From Luminiphilus sp. (GTDB taxonomy: Bacteria > Pseudomonadota > Gammaproteobacteria > Pseudomonadales > Halieaceae), in contig JAKMEU010000003.1 in assembly GCA_022425845.1 (NCBI GenBank), forward strand, positions 1 through 16,795: a DNA stretch of 16,795 bases, given 5' to 3'. Below, piece by piece: positions 1 to 8,547 of the stretch. Within the stretch, counting starts at the first letter, position 1; every line of letters starts with the position of its first letter. The position numbers and the translations under genes are program-made. The notes under the pieces were generated by a model. That model saw only the letters and a program-made list of their open reading frames with translations. It was not told the DNA's origin and did no database searches.

Positions 1-2
1 TC

Positions 3-308
3 CTGAAGGAGTGGGACGTTATATACAGTCCGCCCATGGAAAATCAGGAGCGGCATTCGCCGGAGTACCTGGGTAAAGCGATCGGCAGTGAGTGGATTGA
101 TATGAACCTGTTCAGTATCGACCCTGACACGGTCGTTGTAGACAGTGACCAGAACCAATTGATCCGGCTACTGGAGAGCCGGGGCTTGACCGTTATACCC
201 ATCAAGTTACGCCACTCGCGCATGTTAGGCGGGGGTTTTCACTGCGTGACCCTGGACGTTCGACGACGAGGACTCCTTGAAGGCTACTTCAAGGGGTCAC
301 CCAGCTAA
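3..308 (+). CDS. Arginine amidinotransferase-like protein, 3' part (cut by window edge)
   Basis: The reading frame is open from the first bases of the window, so only about the last 101 residues are seen; the ATG at 36 is internal. The fragment contains SPPMENQERHSPEY and ends with the signature LRHSRMLGGGFHC. The cysteine encoded at 243-245 matches the catalytic Cys that carries the amidino group in the glycine/inosamine amidinotransferase family. Such enzymes move an amidino group from L-arginine to a primary amine, releasing ornithine; relatives act in cylindrospermopsin and saxitoxin synthesis. The stop is only 12 bases before the synthetase start, so the two are very probably co-transcribed. 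The acceptor amine is not shown by the sequence. The intermediate or product of the neighbouring diaminopropionate pathway is the obvious candidate, but this is inference. The His and Asp of the catalytic triad lie outside the window. Confidence 0.88.
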   Translation: MKEWDVIYSPPMENQERHSPEYLGKAIGSEWIDMNLFSIDPDTVVVDSDQNQLIRLLESRGLTVIPIKLRHSRMLGGGFHCVTLDVRRRGLLEGYFKGSPS

Positions 309-320
309 AGAACAACAGTC

Positions 321-3300
321 ATGCTATGGACAGGCGCATCCTTGCTGGGTCTGCTGGGTATTATATCCCTGGCCTGGCATCGGTACTGCCACGTTCTGGC
401 CCTCTCGAGCACCGAGGAAACGCCAGACCCCTTCCGGCTGCGGGATGAAGGCGCTGGCGACTTATGGTGTCGGGCACCCCACCAACGCGGTGCGCAATGG
501 CTACACGAGATTTTCGAGCGCAGCGCAGCCCGATACCCTGAGTTCACTGCCCTGCAGGTAGCGGCCACCGGCGAAGTACTTAGCTATCGGGTACTTAATC
601 AGCGAGCCGAGCAAATCGCAGCCGCCATTGCACCCTATATCACCGCTCCCGATCAGGTCGTCGCGGTATCACTGGAGCAAAATCAGGCGGACATCGTGGC
701 CGTTCACCTTGCCATCTTGAAAGCGGGGGCAGCGCAGCTGTTTCTGGACCCAGCGGCGCCGCCTGCCATGCGCGAACATATGATCCGTGATGCCAATCCG
801 GTGCTGTTGGTTCATGGCGACGAGGGGAGCGACTGGACCCACCTGCCCAAGGTAAAAGTATCTGATATAGGTCTGGATAGCGGTACCAAAAGACATTGTC
901 CCGCCTGGCTCAAGGACCCCGGTCGTCGCCTGGCCGCGCTGTTCTACACCAGCGGCACCACGGGGCAGCCCAAGGGTGTGGAATGCGCCCATGCCGGCTA
1001 CATCAACCTGGCCCGCAGCTATGCCAGTTACTTTGATTTCACGCCGGGCGCTGATGCCACCTCACTGACCTCATCTCTCGGCTATGACGGCAGCATATCC
1101 GAGCTTTACAGCGCCTGGGTTTTTGGTGCGGCCGTCGTCCTGATTACCAAGGAAGAGGTGCGATCGGGGCCCGACCTTGTGGCCATCCTCAAACGTGAGG
1201 AAGTCACCGCCCTGTTCTGTCCACCCGTTCTGCTGAGTACACTGAGTGACCGACCAGAGCATGACCTGCCCTACCCCATCTGCCGTTACATCATTCCTGC
1301 AGGAGAGGCCTTTCCGGCCAATTTGGTGGAGCCCTGGTCAAGGGCGAGGCGCCAGATAATCAATACCTACGGACCCACCGAGGCCAGCACCGACACCAGT
1401 CGTCAACTTCTGTGTCCCGGCAAGCCCGTGACCATCGGTGCTCCCTTCCCCGGGGTCGACTACTTGATTATGGAGCCAGAAACGCTGCATGCGCTTCCCG
1501 AGGGTGAAACAGGGGAACTGTGCATCGGTGGCTGCCACCTCGCTCTCGGATATCGCAACCTGCCTGAGGCCACAACGGCGCGGTTTGTTGAGCATCCCGA
1601 ATACGGGCGACTGTATCGCACCGGAGATCGCTGCCGGGTTAACCCCGACAACCGGCAAGTCGAATTTCAGGGACGCCTCGACGCCCAGCTGAAGATCCGC
1701 GGCCATCGTGTGGAAGCCCAGGGTATTGAATCGTTCCTGCAGGACTCGATTGACGATATCGATTCCGCTGTCATCGACTACCAAAACGACGAGTTGGTGG
1801 CGTTTGTCATAGCACCCGAACGCGCTTTAGGGCCCCCGGGAAGTTCCAGATTGCAGCCCGCACCCGCGTCGTGGGCCAAGTCTGTCCAGTCCAAACTGCG
1901 ACAGTATTTTCCCGAGCACGCCGTACCCTCGCGCCTGTTCCTGGTTCCCGAGTTCCCGCTCAAACCCCTATCGGGAAAAATAGACCGCGAACGACTTCCT
2001 GATATTCCGACGGTGAAGCAACCCTCCACGCTCCATGCGATGCAGGAAACCACGGCTACCCATGCATTGAGCGATACCGGCATGGAAGTGCTTGCCATTT
2101 GCCGCAGCGTGCTGGGCGATGGACTGGACTGGGAAGACGGCTTTGTTGAATGGGGAGCCCATTCAATTGCAATGGCCAAACTGACCCAGGCACTGCGACG
2201 GGCTGGCTATCAGGCCTCGGTAAGGGGCCTGCTGACCGATTTTCATACCCCACGACTTGCAGGCGAACTGCCGAGACTGGATGACACACCGCAATCCTCC
2301 CGTCCGGAGACCCCGAGGAATGCGCCCCCCTCTGCGCGAACAAGTGCCCGCCCCCCGCTCAGTCCACGCGTATTTTCAATGCTTCAGGGACTGGGTATCC
2401 TGATCTTGTACCTGCCGACGTTGGTGGCCATGGGTCTTCTCATCCTGTGGGCTGAACCCGAGGATACGTTCATCGCGGGGGATTTGGCGGCACTGCTCAT
2501 CAGCGCGCTTGCTGCGTACCTGCTGTACCTGTTAACGCCCTTTCTCAACCTGGCCTGGGTTCGGGTGCTTAATGCCCTGACGGGACTGAAGCCCGTGAGC
2601 CCGGGTGAGTATTGTAAGTGGAGCCGGGAACACTGGCAGGTCTGGTGGCGGGACAGCCAGCAACGCGCTGTGCTTCAACCCATGAACAACTGGCTGCGCG
2701 CGCCCGGCGTTTATGCTTGGCTGCTGCGCGCATTGGGCGCTCAAATAGGCCGCGGCACGCATGTATCCCAGAGCACAGAAATTCTTGGGCCCCTCTCGAT
2801 GATAAGTCTGGGGCATGGCGTTGTTGTTCAGAGTGGCGTCCAAATCTGCAGCCAATTTTGGCGGAGTGATCGCCTCATCATTGATGCGGTTTCCATAGGC
2901 TCAGGATCCAAGCTTGGGCAACGATCGCTGGTTGCCGCCGGCACGAGCCTGGGTGAGAACTGCTGGTTGACGCCCCTCAGCGCGCCTAAGCAGGGAGCGG
3001 CTATCGCAGACGGCTTGATGATTGACGGCGTCGCCTGCGAACCCGTCGGGGCCCGCATGACGCAGCGAAGACCTGACACCCAACTGCCCTCGCCCGGCCG
3101 TCGGACGCTGGTTGAACTGCGGGGCCTCGTCCTACAGTTTTTATTGGAATGCCTGCTTATTGTCGTGCCCGCGACGCTGATCTTCAGCGCCATTTCCAAC
3201 GGCCTGCTGCGGCAATACGAGAGCAGCGCAGCTAGCAGCCAGTCGGGCCTGCTGGCTGACTTTTTTCTGAGCGCTGTCGTGGCGACCTGGTTAACACTGG

Positions 3301-4514
3301 TGGTCACGTCCATCCTGACCTGCTTGTTCGTGCGAGCCACCGCATTCCAAACTGGCATGTTGCGGGGAGCCAGTATTGCCGGCGTACTGCTACGTTACCG
3401 TCAGGAAAAAATGAACCAGATACAGCGACTGTGGACATGGACGCTCACGGGTCAGTACCTGCGACGACTGGCAGGTGTCCGGTACGGCCGGACCGGGGCG
3501 AGTGAATGCGACACAATGATGAATCTGGTTCCCGAAATGCTGAGCACAACACCCAATATCTTCATGGCTAACAGCTGCCGTACCAACCAGATGGACGATG
3601 ATGGCGAGTGGATAGTACTTCGCTCATTGCATCTCGGTGACAACAGTTTTCTGGGTAACAACAGTGTCGTGGAATCGGGTGCCCTACCCGACAACCTGCT
3701 GCTCGGCGTCAGCACGCCGGTGGGCGACCATCAGTTTCGTCGGTCAGCGACCAACCCCAAGGCCCGACATCTCGTACTTGCCGGTAACCCCGCCATCCCG
3801 TTTGCCCAACCTGAAGGAATTGCCGCCGGCACAGAGCGCCCGTCGTGGCTGTTGTTCAATCTTCGTGTCCTCATCGGTGATCTACTGGGTATGGCCCTGG
3901 TGCCTGCCATGCCGATTCTGATGCTGGGCGTTCTATTGCTTGTGGGTGGGAGTTCCGGGCTGCCAGACTGGCTCACGATCCCGCTCGCCTTAGTGGGCAG
4001 CGGTGTGCTTCTGCAACTGATGGCGATCGGTGTGAAAGCCGTACTGGTTCCAACGGGCTGGGGCGAGAACCACCAGACCCCGTTTTGGTCCCTGCGACAC
4101 TTCACCTACTTCCTCGCGCAGGATTGTTTTTTTCGCTGGGCGGGCCCTACGTTGCGGCACCTGGGTGGAACCGCCCTGGCCAGCCCTATGCTCAGGGCGT
4201 TTGGCTGCCGGATTGGTCGAGGCAGCATTTTTCAGGAGCCCTTGCAGGCCTTCGACTGGCATGCGGTCGATGTGGGCGACGACTGTGTCATTCAGGGACT
4301 GATGCAACTTCACAGCTTCGAGCATCGGCTTTTGACTGTGCGCCGCACCCGGATCGACTCCCACAGTGCCATCAATATGGGAGCCACCGTCATGGGGGGT
4401 GCCGCACTGGCGCAGCGCACCACAGTCGGCGGGTTGGGTCTGGTCATGAAGGGCATGGAACTCTCTCCGGGCAGCCACGAGGGTAGCCCGGTGAGTTTGG
4501 AACAAGACCTGTGA
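321..4514 (+). CDS. Membrane-bound single-module NRPS of the poly-lysine synthetase (Pls) type
   Basis: This 1397-residue protein activates an amino acid as adenylate and carries it on a phosphopantetheine arm. The adenylation domain (about 45-570) shows YTSGTTGQPKG (209-219), NTYGPTE (348-354), YRTGD (432-436), a GRLDAQLKIRGHRVE stretch and SGKIDR (551-556). A carrier domain follows, with the attachment Ser615 in GAHSI, a variant of the usual GGHSL or GGDSL. From about 684 there are six hydrophobic segments in three pairs (about 686-745, 929-1004, 1177-1242). Each pair is followed by a soluble domain with hexapeptide-like runs. This is the layout of epsilon-poly-L-lysine synthetase and the NRPS terminal-domain family, where the three soluble domains form the peptide bonds. 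There is no standard condensation or thioesterase domain. Residues 2-18 are an extra hydrophobic stretch. The ATG is preceded only by a weak AAAG, but no in-frame ATG follows before the adenylation core. The substrate is probably Dap, judged from the neighbours. Confidence 0.93.
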   Translation: MLWTGASLLGLLGIISLAWHRYCHVLALSSTEETPDPFRLRDEGAGDLWCRAPHQRGAQWLHEIFERSAARYPEFTALQVAATGEVLSYRVLNQRAEQIAAAIAPYITAPDQVVAVSLEQNQADIVAVHLAILKAGAAQLFLDPAAPPAMREHMIRDANPVLLVHGDEGSDWTHLPKVKVSDIGLDSGTKRHCPAWLKDPGRRLAALFYTSGTTGQPKGVECAHAGYINLARSYASYFDFTPGADATSLTSSLGYDGSISELYSAWVFGAAVVLITKEEVRSGPDLVAILKREEVTALFCPPVLLSTLSDRPEHDLPYPICRYIIPAGEAFPANLVEPWSRARRQIINTYGPTEASTDTSRQLLCPGKPVTIGAPFPGVDYLIMEPETLHALPEGETGELCIGGCHLALGYRNLPEATTARFVEHPEYGRLYRTGDRCRVNPDNRQVEFQGRLDAQLKIRGHRVEAQGIESFLQDSIDDIDSAVIDYQNDELVAFVIAPERALGPPGSSRLQPAPASWAKSVQSKLRQYFPEHAVPSRLFLVPEFPLKPLSGKIDRERLPDIPTVKQPSTLHAMQETTATHALSDTGMEVLAICRSVLGDGLDWEDGFVEWGAHSIAMAKLTQALRRAGYQASVRGLLTDFHTPRLAGELPRLDDTPQSSRPETPRNAPPSARTSARPPLSPRVFSMLQGLGILILYLPTLVAMGLLILWAEPEDTFIAGDLAALLISALAAYLLYLLTPFLNLAWVRVLNALTGLKPVSPGEYCKWSREHWQVWWRDSQQRAVLQPMNNWLRAPGVYAWLLRALGAQIGRGTHVSQSTEILGPLSMISLGHGVVVQSGVQICSQFWRSDRLIIDAVSIGSGSKLGQRSLVAAGTSLGENCWLTPLSAPKQGAAIADGLMIDGVACEPVGARMTQRRPDTQLPSPGRRTLVELRGLVLQFLLECLLIVVPATLIFSAISNGLLRQYESSAASSQSGLLADFFLSAVVATWLTLVVTSILTCLFVRATAFQTGMLRGASIAGVLLRYRQEKMNQIQRLWTWTLTGQYLRRLAGVRYGRTGASECDTMMNLVPEMLSTTPNIFMANSCRTNQMDDDGEWIVLRSLHLGDNSFLGNNSVVESGALPDNLLLGVSTPVGDHQFRRSATNPKARHLVLAGNPAIPFAQPEGIAAGTERPSWLLFNLRVLIGDLLGMALVPAMPILMLGVLLLVGGSSGLPDWLTIPLALVGSGVLLQLMAIGVKAVLVPTGWGENHQTPFWSLRHFTYFLAQDCFFRWAGPTLRHLGGTALASPMLRAFGCRIGRGSIFQEPLQAFDWHAVDVGDDCVIQGLMQLHSFEHRLLTVRRTRIDSHSAINMGATVMGGAALAQRTTVGGLGLVMKGMELSPGSHEGSPVSLEQDL

Positions 4515-5335
4515 CCGACCCAACCGCCTCGATCCAAGGCGCGTTTCTTGCCCATCATCAGGCCCAGCTGTTCCGTGCGGGTACACAGCAAATCTCGTTG
4601 TTCGCCTGGCCTTACAGCAGCGATCCTGATGTCATCGCCGGTTGCAAAGCGATGCTGCGCCCCAGTGAGCTGCGCCGCGCCAACCGCCTGAGGGCATCGA
4701 GCGCCTGTGCAACATTCGTGCAACGTCGCGCCTTTATCGGCTGGCTGGTCCATCAACAGGAGCAGACAGCTGGGCCACAGACCTCGGTCCCACAATCACC
4801 CGCTGACCCTTTCCCTCCCGGGAGGCGCCCACCGCAACACTTCAGTGTGACGTCCACTGCCTCCCACGCCTTGGTTGCCATCGCGCAGTTCCCGGGCATT
4901 GGGGTTGATATTGAAACCCCCGATGACACCCTCGATGTCCGGGATCTTGCTCGTGGGCTTTTTTCTCCCGGCGAGGAAAAGTCAATCGTAGATGCGGCGC
5001 CCGGGCAGGCAGCTCAACTTTTCTACAGGCTGTGGCGACTGAAAGAGGCGGGGCTGAAATATCTGGGCCTGGGACTGTCTGATGGCATCAATCGCTTCCA
5101 ATTTCTGCCGGATAGCCAGGGTGATCTCAGGGTCGTACTGTCCCCACAGCAGAGGTTCAGCTGCGATCAACCTGTGCCCCGCTTCTACGAATGTCGGTTC
5201 AGTGGCTTCGACGTGGCTTTGGCGCTGCCCGGGCAGATGGGATGCGAAGATCCGTGGCGAGTCGCCAAAGCCACTCCATGGGTCCCAGACGAAAATGGCG
5301 TAACCACTGATGAGCCAAGAGCGCTTGCAGTGTGA
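4511..5335 (+). CDS. Sfp-type 4'-phosphopantetheinyl transferase
   Basis: This 274-residue enzyme should transfer the phosphopantetheine arm from coenzyme A to the carrier-domain serine of the synthetase encoded just upstream. The family signatures are clear: GVDIE at 131-135 holds the Mg2+-binding acidic residues, and WRLKEAGLK at 175-183 is the conserved W-x-x-K-E-A-x-x-K motif. The length fits the two-lobed Sfp class. The GTG start overlaps the synthetase stop in GTGA, and no strong ribosome site precedes it, so translational coupling is likely. The 3' end overlaps the convergent DUF418 gene by 137 bases, and no terminator is seen between them. A dedicated PPTase suggests the synthetase does not rely on the fatty-acid AcpS enzyme. 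The family call is firm; the substrate carrier is inferred from position. Confidence 0.93.
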   Translation: MTDPTASIQGAFLAHHQAQLFRAGTQQISLFAWPYSSDPDVIAGCKAMLRPSELRRANRLRASSACATFVQRRAFIGWLVHQQEQTAGPQTSVPQSPADPFPPGRRPPQHFSVTSTASHALVAIAQFPGIGVDIETPDDTLDVRDLARGLFSPGEEKSIVDAAPGQAAQLFYRLWRLKEAGLKYLGLGLSDGINRFQFLPDSQGDLRVVLSPQQRFSCDQPVPRFYECRFSGFDVALALPGQMGCEDPWRVAKATPWVPDENGVTTDEPRALAV

Positions 5336-6395
5336 AAATGCCAACAGCCAGGAGAGACACCGCCATTGGGCCGAGTTGATAGGCCCAACCCAGGCCGTAA
5401 CCGTAAAAGAGCGTGGTAAAAACCAGCGTCTGGCTGAGATAGACAGTCAGGCTCATCCTACCCGCCGATTCCAGCGCTGAGACCAGCCCACTGCCCCGAT
5501 ATTGAATTGCCAAACCCAGCACCAGACAGAACCAGGCCGCTGTGAGGCTGAGGGTACCCACTAAAAATATCAGGTCACCAGCCAGCTGCAGGGCGGCATT
5601 GTCCAGGGCAGCTCCGTAAACATCGTAGCCTTTGGAAAGTGCAAGAAAGCGTTCCATCGCCATGATGGCGAGTCCGGCCATCATCAGGCCAGCTCCTCGT
5701 CGCAGCAGTTGGGTGGGTGCTCGGGCTACGCCAGCCAGTACTCCACGTCTCGCCAACACGAAACCCACCAGAAAAAACGCCAGGACGGCCCACCCGGAGT
5801 CCGGCCACTGGTAATCCTCCCAGGGGACTTCGGGCAGGTAGCTCGCGTGCTCGGCAACAATGTCGCCAAGTGACCCCACGCTGTACAGGCCCTCCTCCCG
5901 ATCTTCCGCCAACCACTCCCTTGCTTCAATGAGACTGCTCGCGCGGTCGCCGTCACCCCGTTTAGCATCGGCCCAATGCGCCAGCGGAAAGATCAGGAAC
6001 AACGCCAACGCCAGGGTTATCAGAGCGCGGTCGGGGAGGTAGTGCACCGCCAGCAGCACAATACCGAGCTCTGCGTAGAGCATGAGGATGTCGCCCTCGA
6101 ACAGCAGGGCATTGGCCAGTCCGAAAATCATCAGTGCCAGATAACGACGGCACATCCTCCAAAATTGAGTGCCTTCGCGATTCTGCAACCAGAAGGAAAT
6201 ACCGAAGAGCAGGCTGAATAATCCCCAGAACTTCGACTCGAAAAAGATGTGCTTGACCTGCCAGAACAACCGGTCACCGCTTCCGTCCCACGCCGGCGAG
6301 TCCGCACCAAAGCTGTAGAGATTTACAAGCAGGACGCCAAACAGCGCAAAACCCCGGAGCGCGTCAATTTCCTGATAACGCCCGGCATTTGTCAA
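5199..6395 (-). CDS. DUF418 (YeiB-like) multi-pass inner-membrane protein
   Basis: The N-terminus RYQEIDALRGFALFGVLLVN is the hallmark of YeiB-like proteins with a C-terminal DUF418 domain. About ten hydrophobic segments follow, with the typical end GPMEWLWRLAT and a short basic tail. The molecular function of the family is unknown; members are often suggested to act in transport or acyl transfer at the membrane. Last in the Dap operon and facing a membrane-bound synthetase, this one could help export or modify the product, but that is a guess. The start is uncertain. A TTG at 6395 overlaps the upstream stop in TTGA, as at the junction before it, with GAGGAG at 6415-6410, 14 bases away. A GTG at 6410 would add five residues but lies on that same GAGGAG. 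The 3' end runs 137 bases into the convergent PPTase gene. Confidence 0.88.
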   Translation of the reverse strand: MTNAGRYQEIDALRGFALFGVLLVNLYSFGADSPAWDGSGDRLFWQVKHIFFESKFWGLFSLLFGISFWLQNREGTQFWRMCRRYLALMIFGLANALLFEGDILMLYAELGIVLLAVHYLPDRALITLALALFLIFPLAHWADAKRGDGDRASSLIEAREWLAEDREEGLYSVGSLGDIVAEHASYLPEVPWEDYQWPDSGWAVLAFFLVGFVLARRGVLAGVARAPTQLLRRGAGLMMAGLAIMAMERFLALSKGYDVYGAALDNAALQLAGDLIFLVGTLSLTAAWFCLVLGLAIQYRGSGLVSALESAGRMSLTVYLSQTLVFTTLFYGYGLGWAYQLGPMAVSLLAVGIFTLQALLAHQWLRHFRLGPMEWLWRLATDLRIPSARAAPKPRRSH

Positions 6396-7417
6396 AACAG
6401 GACGTCCCACTCCTCATCAACCAGATTAATCGGCTGGCCCAGACCCAACTCCACAGCGCGGTCATAGACCACTTTGGCCACCGCTAGATCTTCAATGGCA
6501 AGACCGAATGGATTGAAGAAAATTCGTTCTTCCGGGAACTCCCTGCCCGGCTTCTTGCCGGTGACGATTTCCCCGAATTCTGCGTGGATGGACTGTCGAT
6601 CGACCAGACCCTCACGGTGCATGCGGGCCAGTACCCGATCGGAGTGCACGCACTGCTCCCAGTCGTCGACGACAATTTTATCCGCCAAGGCAACTGTCTC
6701 GAACTGGGGGTCCATGAGGGACACATTGAGGAACAGTGAGCCGGGTTTGAAGCAGTCGGGGGTTGCCCAGGGATCATAGGTTGTCGTCGCGGTCACCGCG
6801 ATATCGGCATCACTCAACGCGTCGCGGAAATCCCCTACTGCCGTCGCTGGCAGGCCCAGGCCCTCAAGATGTCGGCAACAGGCATTGGCTCGGTCTTCAG
6901 ACAGATCAAACAATCGAATCTCGGCGATGTCGGGGAACCACTGGGCGATGGCCCAAACAGACAGAGCTCCGATCCTACCCGCACCCACAAGCCCCAGTAC
7001 CCTGGCGTCAGGACGGGCCAGATAGCGTGCGGCAAGGGCCTGAACCACCGCAGTGCGCATGGCACTGATCAGACCACCTTCCATAATGGCCAGCGGTAGG
7101 CGCGTATCAGAATCATTGAGGACGATGACGGCGTTGGCACGCGGCAGCCCCCGCTCAGGGTTCTGATGCGCGCTGGCGACCCATTTCAGCCCCTCAATAT
7201 CGAACTGCCCCCCCAGATGACCGGCGAGACCAATAATTCTGTCGGCAACATGGGGGCACTCGGGACGTTTAAGAAAATTACTGGGCGGCGCGGTAAAGTC
7301 ACCGGCATGGTGGGCGACGAAGCATGACTCCAGTGCCTTTCCGACGATATCAATATCGGACGCGCCGCAGCGTTGCAGGTCGGCCTGGGTGAGCAACAAC
7401 GTCGAAGAAGAATTCAA
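6392..7417 (-). CDS. sbnB: SbnB-like N-(2-amino-2-carboxyethyl)-L-glutamate dehydrogenase (Dap synthesis)
   Basis: This 341-residue protein belongs to the ornithine cyclodeaminase/mu-crystallin superfamily, with the Rossmann motif GAGRIG at 145-150, Lys78 in EGLKWVAS and Arg121 in SAMRTAV. Next to an SbnA homologue it is best read as the NAD-dependent dehydrogenase that splits N-(2-amino-2-carboxyethyl)-glutamate into L-2,3-diaminopropionate and 2-oxoglutarate. This is the second step of Dap formation known from staphyloferrin B, and related pairs occur in viomycin and zwittermicin clusters. The start is a TTG whose TTGA overlaps the sbnA stop, with GGAAG seven bases upstream (7429-7425). Plain ornithine cyclodeaminase is the main alternative, but the sbnA pairing argues against it. 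The superfamily is certain; the exact reaction is inferred. Confidence 0.88.
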   Translation of the reverse strand: MNSSSTLLLTQADLQRCGASDIDIVGKALESCFVAHHAGDFTAPPSNFLKRPECPHVADRIIGLAGHLGGQFDIEGLKWVASAHQNPERGLPRANAVIVLNDSDTRLPLAIMEGGLISAMRTAVVQALAARYLARPDARVLGLVGAGRIGALSVWAIAQWFPDIAEIRLFDLSEDRANACCRHLEGLGLPATAVGDFRDALSDADIAVTATTTYDPWATPDCFKPGSLFLNVSLMDPQFETVALADKIVVDDWEQCVHSDRVLARMHREGLVDRQSIHAEFGEIVTGKKPGREFPEERIFFNPFGLAIEDLAVAKVVYDRAVELGLGQPINLVDEEWDVLF

Positions 7418-8424
7418 GCCTCGTCTTCCACGTTGAAAATCTCGGGCACATTGATCCCCCGCGCAGCCAACCAGTCGGGGTCGAATTGGGTCTCGGTGTA
7501 CCGACTGCCGTGATCGGGCAACAGAGCAACGAGATTGTCTTCCGGCCCGTAATGCTGTGCAGCAAGATCGCGCATGACGTGGACCGCCGCGCCCCCGGAA
7601 CCTCCCACCAGGATACCTTCGCTCCTGGCGAGTGCGATGGCCGCCCTGATGCTCTCCTCCGCATTGATGTAGACAACGTGATCAATGAACTTATGAAACT
7701 CAGGTGGCGCGTAGTTGGCAGGAGAAATACTGGTGCCCATGCCATTCAAGTGGCGGGGCGCAGCGCCCGCGTTGCCCGGGAGTGCCAGTGACCCGTTCTC
7801 ATCCACCAGCCAGATGTCGGTTTGGGGCGATTCAGACTTAAAGTAACGTGCTACGCCCATAGAGCTGCCCCCGGTACCCGCCACCATCACCACAGCGCGA
7901 ACCTCACCCCGCAGGGCTCGGAGTATTTCCGGCCCGGTGGATGCGCTGTGAGCCTCTACCGCCGCGGGACTGTCGTACTGGTCCAGATAAACGGCATCGG
8001 GGTGCTCCTCCAGCAAAGACTCCAAACGGGCAAGACGGGTCAGATGGTATCCCCCGGTTTCATCTCGCTGGTAAACCTTGATCACCTCGGCGCCCAACAC
8101 GCGCAGACAGCGTTCAGTGGCCGGGTTTATCTTGGCGTCGACAAGGCACATGAGCTGGTAGCCTTTCACCGCACACACCATGGCCATACCGACCCCCATG
8201 TTGCCCGAAGTACAGACAACGATGCGAGCCCCCGGCTGCAGCTGATGCTCTCGCTCTGCCCACTCGATCATCCCCCGGGCCGCGCGATCTTTCATGCTCC
8301 CTCCCGGGTTGGTGCACTCCAGCTTTGCAAACAGCTGCGGCGTCACCGTGGACCCAAATGCGCGCAGCGAAACCATCGGCGTTTCACCAATGGCATCAAG
8401 CACTGTGTCGCAGGTATTACCCAT
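7414..8424 (-). CDS. sbnA: SbnA-like PLP synthase, O-phosphoserine + glutamate (Dap synthesis)
   Basis: This is a fold-type II PLP enzyme resembling cysteine synthase and cystathionine beta-synthase. Counted from the ATG at 8424 it has the PLP lysine K45 in NPGGSMKDR, the substrate loop TSGN at 71-74 and the phosphate-binding GTGGSS at 182-187. SbnA joins O-phospho-L-serine and L-glutamate to give N-(2-amino-2-carboxyethyl)-L-glutamate, which SbnB then cleaves to Dap. Pairing with the overlapping sbnB gene, not the fold alone, makes this call; cysteine synthase is the alternative. A longer frame from GTG at 8478 would add 18 residues. It lacks a ribosome site and would begin about three bases from the start of transcription predicted from the promoter at 8488-8516, so the ATG is preferred. 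The protein has 336 residues and begins near the usual family N-terminus (DAIGETPMV). Confidence 0.88.
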   Translation of the reverse strand: MGNTCDTVLDAIGETPMVSLRAFGSTVTPQLFAKLECTNPGGSMKDRAARGMIEWAEREHQLQPGARIVVCTSGNMGVGMAMVCAVKGYQLMCLVDAKINPATERCLRVLGAEVIKVYQRDETGGYHLTRLARLESLLEEHPDAVYLDQYDSPAAVEAHSASTGPEILRALRGEVRAVVMVAGTGGSSMGVARYFKSESPQTDIWLVDENGSLALPGNAGAAPRHLNGMGTSISPANYAPPEFHKFIDHVVYINAEESIRAAIALARSEGILVGGSGGAAVHVMRDLAAQHYGPEDNLVALLPDHGSRYTETQFDPDWLAARGINVPEIFNVEDEA

Positions 8425-8487
8425 GGTATCGGCGTTCCCAAGATCAGGCGTCCACACTAGAACGACCGGGTGATTCACGCACGTTCA

Positions 8488-8516
8488 AATAAAGACAGTG
8501 TGACATAAGGTTTTAA
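8488..8516 (-). promoter_or_regulatory. Candidate promoter of the sbnA-sbnB-DUF418 operon
   Basis: On the minus strand TTAAAA (8516-8511) and TTTATT (8493-8488) are separated by 17 bases, each matching four of six consensus positions. Transcription would start near 8481, giving a leader of about 57 bases before the ATG at 8424. It is a modest match judged by eye. Confidence 0.4.
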
Positions 8517-8547
8517 CGAGTGGGCAAGGCCTGCGTCTTGGCCTGCG

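Noticed and set aside
3990..4586. Long minus-strand frame across the synthetase/PPTase junction
   Set aside because: It is a shadow of two well-supported plus-strand genes in GC-rich DNA, with no family motifs.
7414..8424. Ordinary cysteine synthase
   Set aside because: The overlapping ornithine-cyclodeaminase-family gene and the synthetase context favour the Dap-forming SbnA role, though the fold alone does not separate them.
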